Shown piece by piece: positions 17,574 to 24,907 of a DNA stretch of 64,000 nucleotides. The stretch spans positions 1 through 64,000 of the forward strand of contig CAZWMD010000010.1 of assembly GCA_964634815.1 (NCBI GenBank), read 5' to 3'. The number at the start of each line of letters is the position of its first letter. The first letter of the stretch is position 1. The notes under the pieces were generated by a model. The model did not search any database. It was given only the letters and a program-made list of their open reading frames with translations, and was not told the DNA's origin. Both the position numbers and the translations under genes were made by a program. The DNA is from JALZVT01 sp964634815. Its GTDB lineage: Bacteria; Pseudomonadota; Gammaproteobacteria; Pseudomonadales; Azotimanducaceae.

Positions 17574-19004
17574 ATGTCCACTGACCCAACCACCGAAAAC
17601 GCGGCATCGAGCGTCCCTGCAACCCGCTTTTTACCTCGCCCGCTGTGGTACTGGCCAGAGATTGCTAAGGCTCTGGGGGCTCCGGTGCCTGGCGGGGGGC
17701 CGGAGATAACCGGGGTAAGCATTGATACCCGAACGCTCAAACCCGGAGATCTGTTCATCGCCCTGGCGGGTGACCCTGGTGAGCGATTTCACACCAGTTC
17801 TCCAGGGACTCGTGATGGCCATGAGTTTCTTACCCAGGCCGAAGCGGCGGGCGCCGCGGGCTTGCTGGTATCAAAGACCCAGCCGCTGGGGACGCCGCAA
17901 TTACGAGTTGAGGATACGCTGGATGGGCTTTGGGCATTAGCTCGAGCTGCGCGTACGCGCCATCTGGGCAAACGCATAGGGATCACCGGCAGCAGTGGTA
18001 AAACAACGGCAAAGTCGTTTCTTGCATCAGCGCTGAATGCGGCCGCCGAGCCGGGGAGTTTGAACAATTTTTGGGGCGTGCCGTTGTGCCTCACGCGAAC
18101 CCATGTTGATGCGCAGTTTTCGGTCCTTGAGATTGGTACAAATCAGCAAGGAGAGATTGCTCCGCTTGCTGAACTGGTAAGGCCCGACGTGGCGATATTG
18201 CTGAACGTGCATCCCGCTCACCTTGGAAACTTCACCTCTTTTCAGGCTCTAACTGAAGAAAAGTTAAGTATTTCCAAAGGCTTAGAGGATATATCTCAGT
18301 TTGTTTGCGAATACTCTGTAGCCGTCCAGGCCGGGCTGCAGCATAAGGTCATCAGTTTTGGCGAAGAATCAGGCGCAACGGTGCGTCTGCTTGGGATGGA
18401 TGAGGCAACTGCTGAGTACATCACTCCCCAAGGTCGGCTTGTCGCCCAGGTACCCGGAGGCGGCAGGCACCGAGCGATGACCCTCGGCGCCGTGATCGCG
18501 GCGCTCATCGCGCTGGATGAAGACCCACAACGAGCAGCCAGCTTGCCCGCAGGGCTGGTGCCTGAAGGGCGTGGTAACGAGGTCTTTCTCAAGCGCCGGG
18601 ATGGGGGGCAATGGCGCCTGATTAACGACAGCTACAACGCCAACCCAGCCAGTATGACGGCTGCGTTAGCGTCACTCGCGCAATCCCCGCGGCGGCCTGC
18701 CTATGCATTCATTGGAGAAATGCTCGAATTAGGAGAAGATTCAGAGGCTTACCACACTAAGCTCTTGGAACACTGCAGTGTCCTTGATGGTGTTTACTGT
18801 GTTGGTCCTGGAACTCAGCCGCTGTATGAGGTCCTGCCAGCCAACAAGCGACTGGGGTATGCCGAGCACGCCAAAGACATCGATCTGGAGGCACTGGTTC
18901 AGCGCTTGCCGGCCGAGGGCCAGCTGTTGATCAAGGGATCTAATCGGGTGTTTTGGGCGGTTGAGTTTGCGGCTCAATTGGCTGATCGCCTGCAATACAG
19001 CTAA
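17574..19004 (+). CDS. murF: UDP-N-acetylmuramoyl-tripeptide--D-Ala-D-Ala ligase (MurF)
   Basis: Adds D-Ala-D-Ala to the UDP-MurNAc-tripeptide in peptidoglycan precursor synthesis. Of 476 residues, the N-terminal uridine-binding domain shows SIDTRTLKPGDLFIALAGDP, the central ATP domain has ITGSSGKTTAKSF (residues about 137-149), and the C-terminal domain has the MurF hallmarks NDSYNANPASMTAAL and IGEMLELG, ending in a LIKGSNRVF segment. An ATG at 17574 is chosen because residues before it are not family-like; an in-frame start at 17514 exists. The gene stands alone rather than in a dcw (mra/mur/fts) cluster, so it may be a paralogue. An insertion near residues 70-80 (GERFHTSSPGTRDGHEF) is longer than in E. 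coli. Confidence 0.88.
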   Translation: MSTDPTTENAASSVPATRFLPRPLWYWPEIAKALGAPVPGGGPEITGVSIDTRTLKPGDLFIALAGDPGERFHTSSPGTRDGHEFLTQAEAAGAAGLLVSKTQPLGTPQLRVEDTLDGLWALARAARTRHLGKRIGITGSSGKTTAKSFLASALNAAAEPGSLNNFWGVPLCLTRTHVDAQFSVLEIGTNQQGEIAPLAELVRPDVAILLNVHPAHLGNFTSFQALTEEKLSISKGLEDISQFVCEYSVAVQAGLQHKVISFGEESGATVRLLGMDEATAEYITPQGRLVAQVPGGGRHRAMTLGAVIAALIALDEDPQRAASLPAGLVPEGRGNEVFLKRRDGGQWRLINDSYNANPASMTAALASLAQSPRRPAYAFIGEMLELGEDSEAYHTKLLEHCSVLDGVYCVGPGTQPLYEVLPANKRLGYAEHAKDIDLEALVQRLPAEGQLLIKGSNRVFWAVEFAAQLADRLQYS

Positions 19005-19034
19005 AAAAAACCCGGCAACCTTTCGATTGCCGGG
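19003..19034 (-). terminator. Strong Rho-independent terminator reading leftward
   Basis: An eight-bp GC-rich stem (CCCGGCAA 19011-19018, TTGCCGGG 19027-19034) with an eight-base loop is followed, on the minus strand only, by eight Us (A-run at 19003-19010). On the plus strand no T-run follows. It therefore ends a transcript moving right to left, yet no minus-strand protein gene lies upstream of it. Confidence 0.8.
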
Positions 19035-19200
19035 CAACGTCCATATAGGAGTCACACAAAGCAGGTGATTCAGTGGTACTGAAGATCACCTGACGTTGCA
19101 CGTAGGGGGAGGGGGTGTGCAACGTGGGACAAAGTGTCCCAGAACCCCTGGCGCTTCCCAGTGACCGGGTGCACATTTCGGTCAATGTGGGGCTGGGAAC
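19003..19200 (-). ncRNA. Candidate structured small RNA between murF and moaA
   Basis: The minus strand can fold into a chain of perfect or near-perfect stems. 5' hairpin: TTCCCAG/CTGGGAA (19155-19161 with 19193-19199), enclosing CACATT/AATGTG. Then GGGACA/TGTCCC (19126-19140), then ACGTTGCAC/GTGCAACGT (19093-19125), then CAGGTGAT/ATCACCTG (19062-19092). The last three abut with no unpaired base between them. The chain ends in the minus-strand terminator at 19003-19034. The 15-base loop of the 19093-19125 stem reads ACCCCCTCCCCCTAC on the RNA, complementary to Shine-Dalgarno-like purine tracts, a feature of many trans-acting small RNAs. The 5' end and promoter are not determined and I do not recognise a known RNA family. 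Confidence 0.5.
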
Positions 19201-19260
19201 TGGCATAATTGGCGGCATGAATCATGTTTTACCCCGCCTCCCTGGCGAAGATGCCGCCCT

Positions 19261-20226
19261 ATGATCGTTGATAAACAGGGGCGTCAGTTTCGTAACCTGC
19301 GAGTCAGTCTTACGGCCGCCTGCAACTATGCCTGTACCTACTGTGTGCCTAACGGTCAGCGGCTGCAGCCCGCTGCCCATGAGCTCGGAGGAGACCAGTT
19401 ACTGCAGGCGGTGGCCCTGCTCATTGACGCTGCGGGTATCAACAAATTGCGCATCACCGGCGGCGAACCTCTGTTGTCGCCCAAGTTTGATGAGTTTGTT
19501 GCCGGTCTGAGTACCCTCAAACTTGATGACATCGCGATCACAACCAATGGCCAGCTCATCAGTCGCAAAGCAGATGCGTTGCTGGGGTCGGCGATTCGGC
19601 GGGCTAATGTCAGTCTCGATACGCTGGATCCCGCGGCATTCAGCAAGATCGCGCGCGGTGGTGATCTTGATACCGTGCTTAAGGGGATTGACTTGCTGCA
19701 GGACGCCGGTTGGAAGCTCAAGGTGAATATGGTGCCATTGCGGCGTGCTAACGCTGACCAGATTGTCCCCATGCTTGAGTTCTGTCTTGATCGTAATATC
19801 GAGCTGCGCTACATCGAGTTGATGAACATGGGTCACCTGCGCCAGGGCAACGGTTTCAACAACGATTTCTTTGGTATGGACGAAATTCTGGAGCTTATTG
19901 GCAAACACTACCCATACCATCGAACAGACGCGCCGTTTGATTCAACCGCAGTACGTTTTGAGGTTCCGGGAAAGGGACACTTTGGCGTAATCGCTAACGA
20001 AAGCGCGCCTTTTTGTAGCGGCTGTACCCGGCTTAGGCTTGCCTCCAATGGCGACGTGTATGGCTGCCTGTCAAATTCCAAACATCACTCAATGAAAGAA
20101 CTACTTGAGATACCACCTCACGAAGCCTTGCCAAAACTGCAGCGCTTACTGGGGACTGCACTGCAAGACAAACAAGACCTGAACTTCCGTGGTGAAGTAA
20201 CGGTTATGAAATTTATTGGTGGCTAG
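19261..20226 (+). CDS. moaA: MoaA-family radical SAM protein (GTP 3',8-cyclase-like)
   Basis: A radical SAM enzyme resembling the first enzyme of molybdopterin synthesis, which cyclises GTP. The N-terminal [4Fe-4S] motif is CNYACTYC (near residue 20), followed by ITGGEPLLSPK and TTNGQLIS. The C-terminal cluster-binding region is APFCSGCTRLRLASNGDVYG with a third Cys in GCLSNS. The protein ends in Gly-Gly (MKFIGG), a conserved MoaA C-terminus needed for catalysis in characterised members. At 321 residues it is of normal length. No other molybdopterin gene is visible nearby, so a paralogue with another substrate is possible. Its stop lies 4 bp before the DUF1285 start. Confidence 0.82.
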   Translation: MIVDKQGRQFRNLRVSLTAACNYACTYCVPNGQRLQPAAHELGGDQLLQAVALLIDAAGINKLRITGGEPLLSPKFDEFVAGLSTLKLDDIAITTNGQLISRKADALLGSAIRRANVSLDTLDPAAFSKIARGGDLDTVLKGIDLLQDAGWKLKVNMVPLRRANADQIVPMLEFCLDRNIELRYIELMNMGHLRQGNGFNNDFFGMDEILELIGKHYPYHRTDAPFDSTAVRFEVPGKGHFGVIANESAPFCSGCTRLRLASNGDVYGCLSNSKHHSMKELLEIPPHEALPKLQRLLGTALQDKQDLNFRGEVTVMKFIGG

Positions 20227-20230
20227 CAAC

Positions 20231-20794
20231 GTGGCGGACAATACCCCGGATGCGCTTTACGAATCACTGGTCGCCGAACTCAACGATCAAAAGCTGCCCC
20301 CTGTTGATCTCTGGCATCCCGAGCGCTCCGGCCGCATAGATATCCGCATAAGGGCGGATGGACGCTGGATTCACGAAGGGCAAGAGATCAAGCGGCTGGG
20401 GCTGGTTAAAGTTCTGGCGAGTGTATTGCGCCGCGATGAAGACGGTTTTGTCCTTGTAACCCCTGCCGAGCGCCTGCTCATCGAAGTGGATGACGCGCCG
20501 TTCATTGCTGGTGGCCTCGATGTGAAACACGCGGGGCAGCCCGAACAGGAGCTGTTGTTTACCACCAACCTGGGAGAGCTGGTTATCGCAAGTGCCGAAC
20601 GGCCCATTGCGGTGACCTACGAAAACCCCAGGGATCCACAGGAACCCCGACCCTATGTCCAGGTGCGCAACGGCATTCACGCCTTGATCGGGCGTAACGT
20701 GTTTTACCGGCTGGTGGAACTGGGTGAAGCCAGCGACGATGTACTAAGCGTTCGCAGTGCTGGCACGAGCTTCGAGCTGGGTCAACTGAGTTAG
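20231..20794 (+). CDS. DUF1285 family protein
   Basis: A 187-residue conserved protein of unknown function. The DUF1285 pattern is clear: DIRIRADGRWIHEGQEIKRL, then VLRRDEDGFVLVTPAERLLI and DDAPFIAGG. The GTG at 20231 is preferred because GGTGGC sits seven bases upstream. Upstream TTG (20216) and GTG (20219) starts would overlap moaA. It is in a two-gene unit with the MoaA-like gene; no functional link is known. Confidence 0.82.
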   Translation: MADNTPDALYESLVAELNDQKLPPVDLWHPERSGRIDIRIRADGRWIHEGQEIKRLGLVKVLASVLRRDEDGFVLVTPAERLLIEVDDAPFIAGGLDVKHAGQPEQELLFTTNLGELVIASAERPIAVTYENPRDPQEPRPYVQVRNGIHALIGRNVFYRLVELGEASDDVLSVRSAGTSFELGQLS

Positions 20795-20803
20795 CTCGAA
20801 GCT
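20768..20803. terminator. Perfect 11-bp inverted repeat spanning the DUF1285 stop codon
   Basis: AGCTTCGAGCT (20768-20778) and AGCTCGAAGCT (20793-20803) pair perfectly over a 14-base loop that contains the 3' end of the gene. There is no adjacent T-run. It could act as a Rho-dependent or mRNA-stabilising hairpin between convergent DUF1285 and ETF-QO genes. Confidence 0.35.
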
Positions 20804-20840
20804 GCCTGCATGTTTGGCTGTCTACCTAGTTGTTGGCAGC

Positions 20841-20895
20841 CTACATATTTGGATAATTTGGTCCGCCCGCACCTTCTGGCACGATCCAGGTGATG
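20841..20895. repeat. 55-bp contig-end duplication (assembly artefact)
   Basis: Identical to 20996-21050 on the other side of the 100-N gap. Collapsing the overlap places the ETF-QO stop codon 47 bp after the DUF1285 stop, with nothing missing. Confidence 0.95.
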
Positions 20896-20995
20896 NNNNN
20901 NNNNNNNNNNNNNNNNNNNNNNNNNNNNNNNNNNNNNNNNNNNNNNNNNNNNNNNNNNNNNNNNNNNNNNNNNNNNNNNNNNNNNNNNNNNNNNN
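20896..20995. other. Scaffold gap (100 N) downstream of ETF-QO
   Basis: A placeholder gap between two identical 55-mers. It does not remove coding sequence: the right copy already contains the complete ETF-QO C-terminus and stop. Confidence 0.97.
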
Positions 20996-22717
20996 CTACA
21001 TATTTGGATAATTTGGTCCGCCCGCACCTTCTGGCACGATCCAGGTGATGTTCTGGGCGGGGTCCTTGATATCACAGGTTTTGCAGTGAACGCAGTTCTG
21101 CGCGTTGATCTGAAATCTTGGACCAGTGTCTTCCTCAATAACCTCATAGACACCGGCTGGACAATAACGTTGGGCGGGCTCGTCGAAGGTGGGCAGGTTC
21201 TGGCTAATAGGTATGCTCGGATCCGCAAGAGTCAGATGACAGGGCTGATCCTCTTCGTGGTTGGTATTCGACAGAAACACACTGGACAGCTTGTCGAAGC
21301 TGAGCACGCCGTCGGGTTTCGGATACTCCGGTTTTTTACAGGCGTTGGCTGGCTTTAATGCGGCGTGGTCCGGGGTGGGGTCCTTGAGCGTGAAGGGCAG
21401 ACTGCCGTTGGCAATTTTCTGATCCAGAAACAGAAACGGTGACGCGCCGAGAATGCCAAACTTGTGAAACGCTGGACCCGCGTTACGACAGCGGTGCAGT
21501 TCCTCATGCAACCAGGAGTTTTCAAACCGGCTCTGGTAGGTGGTGACAACACCAGTTCCGTCTGAATCTTCAGCCAGCAGGTGATCCATGACCGCATCTG
21601 CTGCCAGCATGCCAGACTTCATTGCCGTGTGACTGCCTTTGATCTTCAGCATGTTGAGGAAACCGGCATCGTCGCCAACCAGCATGCCACCAGGAAACGC
21701 CAGTTCCGGCAAAGCAGGCAAGCCGCCTTTGATGATCGCGCGCGCACCGTAAGAGACGCGTTTGCCGCCTTCAAGCGTTGGCGCAATCAGCGGATGGTGT
21801 TTGAAGCGTTGAAACTCATCAAACGGCGAGATGTGGGGGTTTTTGTAGCCAAGATCAACAATGAGTCCAACCGCTACCTGGTTGTTTTCCAGGTGGTAGA
21901 GGAATGACCCGGAAAACGATCCGGGCGTGAAGCCCAGCGGCCAGCCCATCGCATGCACTACTTTGCCGGGAACATGTTTCTCAGGATCGATATCCCAGAG
22001 TTCTTTCAAGCCAATCGCGTAATGCTGAGTCGAAGAATTTTTGTCGAGTTCAAACTTGCTGATCAGCTCTTTGCCAAGGTGACCGCGGCAGCCTTCAGCA
22101 AAGATGGTTTGTTTGGCCCGCAGTTCATAACCCCGAGTGTAGGTTCCCTTTTGCTCGCCTTCAGCGCTAATGCCCATATCACCTGTGGCGATGCCGACGA
22201 CATTGCCCTGGTCATCGTAGAGCACCTCAGAGGCTGCAAAGCCTGGAAAGATATTGACCCCAAGTGCTTCGGCCTGCTCGCCCAGCCATCGACACAGGTT
22301 TCCCAGGCTGAGTGCAAAGTTGCCGTCGTTGTGGGTGTCTGACGGCACAGTCCAGGAGGGTATCTTGATGCGGTTGGTATCGTTTACCAGGAAGTACAGC
22401 TCGTCTTCGGTTACAGGGTTGGTCAGTGGCGCACCCAGCTCTTGCCAGTTTGGAAACAACTCGTATAGCGCGCGGGGTTCAAAGACGGCGCCCGACAGGA
22501 TGTGAGCACCAATCTCGGAACCTTTCTCGACCAGGCAGACAGTGGTTTCGACACCCTTTTTCTGAGCTTGCTGCATGATGCGACACGCCGCTGCCAGTCC
22601 GGCTGGACCGCCACCCACGATGACGACGTCAAATTCCATTGCTTCGCGGGCAATTTCTTCGTTTGCAGTTGCTTCTGTTGATGCTTCTGTCTTTGCTTCT
22701 GTCGATGGTTCAACCAC
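20996..22717 (-). CDS. Electron transfer flavoprotein-ubiquinone oxidoreductase (ETF-QO)
   Basis: A membrane-associated flavo-iron-sulfur enzyme that passes electrons from reduced ETF to the quinone pool. It serves the acyl-CoA dehydrogenases, including the one at 49.8 kb. At 573 residues it is full length. The FAD motif FDVVIVGGGPAGLAAACRI starts near residue 29. The C-terminal [4Fe-4S] site has Cys in QRYCPAGVYE and in NCVHCKTCDIKDP, and the protein ends in GPNYPNM. Translation probably starts at the GTG at 22717 with GGAGA six bases upstream. Residues 2-20 are a low-complexity Ser-Thr-Glu-Ala tail not seen in most homologues, and MEFDVV at residue 27 is an alternative start. It is divergent from etfBA. 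Confidence 0.95.
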   Translation of the reverse strand: MVEPSTEAKTEASTEATANEEIAREAMEFDVVIVGGGPAGLAAACRIMQQAQKKGVETTVCLVEKGSEIGAHILSGAVFEPRALYELFPNWQELGAPLTNPVTEDELYFLVNDTNRIKIPSWTVPSDTHNDGNFALSLGNLCRWLGEQAEALGVNIFPGFAASEVLYDDQGNVVGIATGDMGISAEGEQKGTYTRGYELRAKQTIFAEGCRGHLGKELISKFELDKNSSTQHYAIGLKELWDIDPEKHVPGKVVHAMGWPLGFTPGSFSGSFLYHLENNQVAVGLIVDLGYKNPHISPFDEFQRFKHHPLIAPTLEGGKRVSYGARAIIKGGLPALPELAFPGGMLVGDDAGFLNMLKIKGSHTAMKSGMLAADAVMDHLLAEDSDGTGVVTTYQSRFENSWLHEELHRCRNAGPAFHKFGILGASPFLFLDQKIANGSLPFTLKDPTPDHAALKPANACKKPEYPKPDGVLSFDKLSSVFLSNTNHEEDQPCHLTLADPSIPISQNLPTFDEPAQRYCPAGVYEVIEEDTGPRFQINAQNCVHCKTCDIKDPAQNITWIVPEGAGGPNYPNM

Positions 22718-23057
22718 GTCAGGTCTCCAATGCTGGCCAATCTCGGCCGAAAATTTCAGGAATAGATATCAACTGGGCGCTTGATGACAACCTAATGACA
22801 ACAGAGCAAGGCCCTATAAACGCGGAGATTATCTCATATTTCAGCGCTTGGTCGCTGAACTCTCAACGGCTGCTCGACGCCCTTGATAGACGAATCAGTG
22901 AGCCGGGGATCAGTGAGTTTTTGTTGCACTATCCCCAAAAAGACTCACAAAAACCCACGCTGAAGGACAACGGCAGTTACACTCCCACACTTGACCCCCC
23001 ATTACCCCCAATAGAAAATGTGGGATTAATAAGTTGAACTCTAAGCAAGGTCAGAGC
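22718..23057. other. Divergent ETF-QO / etfBA control region
   Basis: About 340 bp without a credible protein gene. It holds the ETF-QO ribosome-binding site, a direct repeat atcagtgag (22894-22902 and 22909-22917), a loose hairpin near 22912-22948 (GTGAG...CTCAC), and a plausible rightward promoter. On the minus strand a TTGTCA with 16-bp spacing to TATCTA (near 22770-22795) could drive ETF-QO, but the -10 match is poor. I see no PsrA- or FadR-like operator that I can support. Confidence 0.5.
22991..23019 (+). promoter_or_regulatory. Candidate sigma-70 promoter for etfBA
   Basis: TTGACC (22991-22996) matches five of six -35 bases. After a 17-bp spacer, GAAAAT (23014-23019) matches four of six -10 bases. 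Transcription would start near 23026, about 45 bases before the etfB ATG and upstream of the minicistron. Confidence 0.4.
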
Positions 23058-23075
23058 ATGAAGGTGATCGCATGA
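23058..23075 (+). CDS. Five-codon leader minicistron overlapping etfB
   Basis: ATG-AAG-GTG-ATC-GCA-TGA encodes MKVIA. Its stop overlaps the etfB start as ATGA, exactly as the etfB stop overlaps the etfA start. The 15 bases aaggtgatcgcatga are identical to the end of etfB (23810-23824), where the protein ends AKVIA. An AAGG lies about eight bases upstream of its ATG. It may couple translation of etfB, or be a relic of duplication of the etfB-etfA junction. Whether it is translated is unknown. Confidence 0.45.
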   Translation: MKVIA

Positions 23076-23824
23076 AGGTAATGGTACCCGTCAAGCGGGT
23101 TGTGGATTACAACGTCAAGGTTCGGGTGAAGCCCGACGGTTCTGGCGTTGATCTCAACAACGTCAAAATGTCGGTCAACCCGTTTTGCGAAATCGGGATA
23201 GAAGAAGCGGTTCGCCTCAAAGAAGCGGGCACGGCAACCGAGGTTATTGCGGTGGCAGTGGGTAGCACAGCCTGTCAGGAACAACTTCGCACCTGCCTTG
23301 CGCTGGGTGCTGACCGGGCTGTTTTGGTGGAAACCGATGATGACATCCAACCGCTGGGGATTGCTCGCGCACTGAATGCCTTGCAAGAAAAAGAACAGGC
23401 TGGCCTGGTTGTTTTTGGCAAGCAAAGTATCGATGGGGATAACTGTCAGACCGGGCAGATGTTTGCGGCGCTCGCCAATATGCCTCAGGGCACCTTTGCT
23501 TCTGAGGTGGCGGTAGACGGCGATAAGCTCAAGGTGACCCGGGAGATCGACGGTGGTCTGCAAACCGTTGAACTTTCTATGCCAGCAGTGGTGAGTACAG
23601 ATCTGCGCTTAAACGAACCGCGGTACGCCTCACTGCCCAATATTATGAAAGCCAAGAAAAAACCGCTTGATGTGATGTCGCCTGCGGATCTGGGTGTGGA
23701 TGTTGCGCCGACCATGGAAGTTCTCAGTGTCGCCCCGCCAGCAGAGCGGGCAGCGGGCATCATTGTTGATTCCGTCGAAGCACTCGTTGACAAACTAAAG
23801 AATGAAGCAAAGGTGATCGCATGA
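23072..23824 (+). CDS. etfB: Electron transfer flavoprotein beta subunit
   Basis: The AMP-binding small subunit of the ETF heterodimer, which collects electrons from acyl-CoA and related dehydrogenases in the cytoplasm. It is 250 residues, normal for the family. It opens MKVMVPVKRVVDYNVKVRVK and has the signature VNPFCEIGIEEAVRLKE, the AMP-site region VFGKQSIDGDNCQTGQM and the recognition loop LRLNEPRYASLPNIMKAKKK. An AAGG seven bases upstream is the likely ribosome-binding site. The stop overlaps the etfA start by four bases (ATGA), so the subunits are translated in a coupled manner. Confidence 0.97.
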   Translation: MKVMVPVKRVVDYNVKVRVKPDGSGVDLNNVKMSVNPFCEIGIEEAVRLKEAGTATEVIAVAVGSTACQEQLRTCLALGADRAVLVETDDDIQPLGIARALNALQEKEQAGLVVFGKQSIDGDNCQTGQMFAALANMPQGTFASEVAVDGDKLKVTREIDGGLQTVELSMPAVVSTDLRLNEPRYASLPNIMKAKKKPLDVMSPADLGVDVAPTMEVLSVAPPAERAAGIIVDSVEALVDKLKNEAKVIA

Positions 23825-24750
23825 GCGTACTTCTTATTGCCGAGCACGATAACGCCGAGCTTAAGCCGGTCACTCTCAACGCTCTGGCTGCCGCCCAACT
23901 GATGGATTCCAGTGTTGATATTCTTGTTGCTGGTGAGGGGTGTGCCGCAGTTGGCGAAGCGGCCGCCAAAGCAGCAGGTGTAGGCAAGGTTATGGTTGCG
24001 GACAATGCGGCCTACGCTAACCAGCTGCCCGAAAACGTGGCGCCCCTGGTGGTTGAACTTGCGAGTGGTTATTCGCACATCGTTGCGGCCCATACCACTA
24101 CAGGCAAGAACTTCTTGCCGCGTGTGGCAGCCGTTCTGGGGGTTGCTCAGGTTTCCGACATTATTGGTGTCGATTCGCCTGATACCTTCAAGCGACCGAT
24201 TTATGCCGGTAACGTCATTGCAACGGTTAAATCCAATGATGCAACCAAGGTTGTCTCAGTGCGTGGTACCGGATTCGATCCTGCAGCAGGAGAGGGTGGC
24301 AGTGCCAGCGTTGAGGCCGTAGGTGCGGTTCATGATGCCGGTATTTCGAGCTTCGTTAGCGAAGAAATCGCCAAATCCGAGCGCCCTGAGCTGACCGCAG
24401 CCGGGGTGATTATTTCCGGCGGTCGCGGCATGGGCAGTGGAGAGAACTTTGCGCTGCTCGATGGCATTGCGGACAAACTTGGCGCGGCTATTGGCGCATC
24501 AAGAGCGGCAGTGGACGCGGGCTTTGTACCCAATGACATGCAGGTTGGCCAAACCGGTAAAATCGTGGCGCCAGATCTGTATATCGCCGTTGGAATTTCC
24601 GGTGCGATCCAGCACCTGGCCGGCATGAAAGACTCGAAGGTCATCGTGGCAATCAACAAAGACGAAGACGCACCTATATTCCAGGTTGCGGATTACGGAC
24701 TTGTTGCAGACCTGTTTGCGGCACTACCAGAGCTGGAAGCCGCCCTTTAA
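23821..24750 (+). CDS. etfA: Electron transfer flavoprotein alpha subunit
   Basis: The FAD-binding subunit of ETF, partner of EtfB and electron donor to ETF-QO. It is 309 residues, normal length. The C-terminal FAD domain shows SGGRGMGSGENFALL, ASRAAVDAGFVPND, QVGQTGKIVAPDLYIAVGIS and GAIQHLAGM, ending AINKDEDAPIFQVADYG. Its start uses the same 15-base initiation region as etfB. A G/C-tract hairpin lies 13 bp after the stop. Confidence 0.97.
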   Translation: MSVLLIAEHDNAELKPVTLNALAAAQLMDSSVDILVAGEGCAAVGEAAAKAAGVGKVMVADNAAYANQLPENVAPLVVELASGYSHIVAAHTTTGKNFLPRVAAVLGVAQVSDIIGVDSPDTFKRPIYAGNVIATVKSNDATKVVSVRGTGFDPAAGEGGSASVEAVGAVHDAGISSFVSEEIAKSERPELTAAGVIISGGRGMGSGENFALLDGIADKLGAAIGASRAAVDAGFVPNDMQVGQTGKIVAPDLYIAVGISGAIQHLAGMKDSKVIVAINKDEDAPIFQVADYGLVADLFAALPELEAAL

Positions 24751-24762
24751 GTAAGCACTTGA

Positions 24763-24784
24763 GGGGGGGGCATCTGTACCCCCC
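24763..24784. terminator. G-run/C-run hairpin between etfA and pyrB
   Basis: GGGGGGGG (24763-24770) pairs with CCCCCC (24779-24784) around catctgta. The following T-run, if any, is hidden by the gap. A hairpin between convergent genes is expected to terminate both, and a homopolymer stem of this kind is a plausible cause of the assembly break. Confidence 0.5.
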
Positions 24785-24789
24785 AATTG

Positions 24790-24889
24790 NNNNNNNNNNN
24801 NNNNNNNNNNNNNNNNNNNNNNNNNNNNNNNNNNNNNNNNNNNNNNNNNNNNNNNNNNNNNNNNNNNNNNNNNNNNNNNNNNNNNNNNN
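24790..24889. other. Scaffold gap (100 N) between etfA and pyrB
   Basis: The flanks share only the 7-mer ccaattg (24783-24789 and 24890-24896), far shorter than the 55-bp overlaps elsewhere, so real sequence may be missing. Neither neighbouring gene is affected: pyrB ends 18 bp to the right and etfA 39 bp to the left. Confidence 0.95.
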
Positions 24890-24907
24890 CCAATTGTCCC
24901 CCAATGC

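Noticed and set aside
22639..23037. A 132-residue plus-strand protein upstream of etfB
   Set aside because: It is antisense to ETF-QO at its start, is low-complexity leucine-rich there and matches no family; the region is better read as regulatory.
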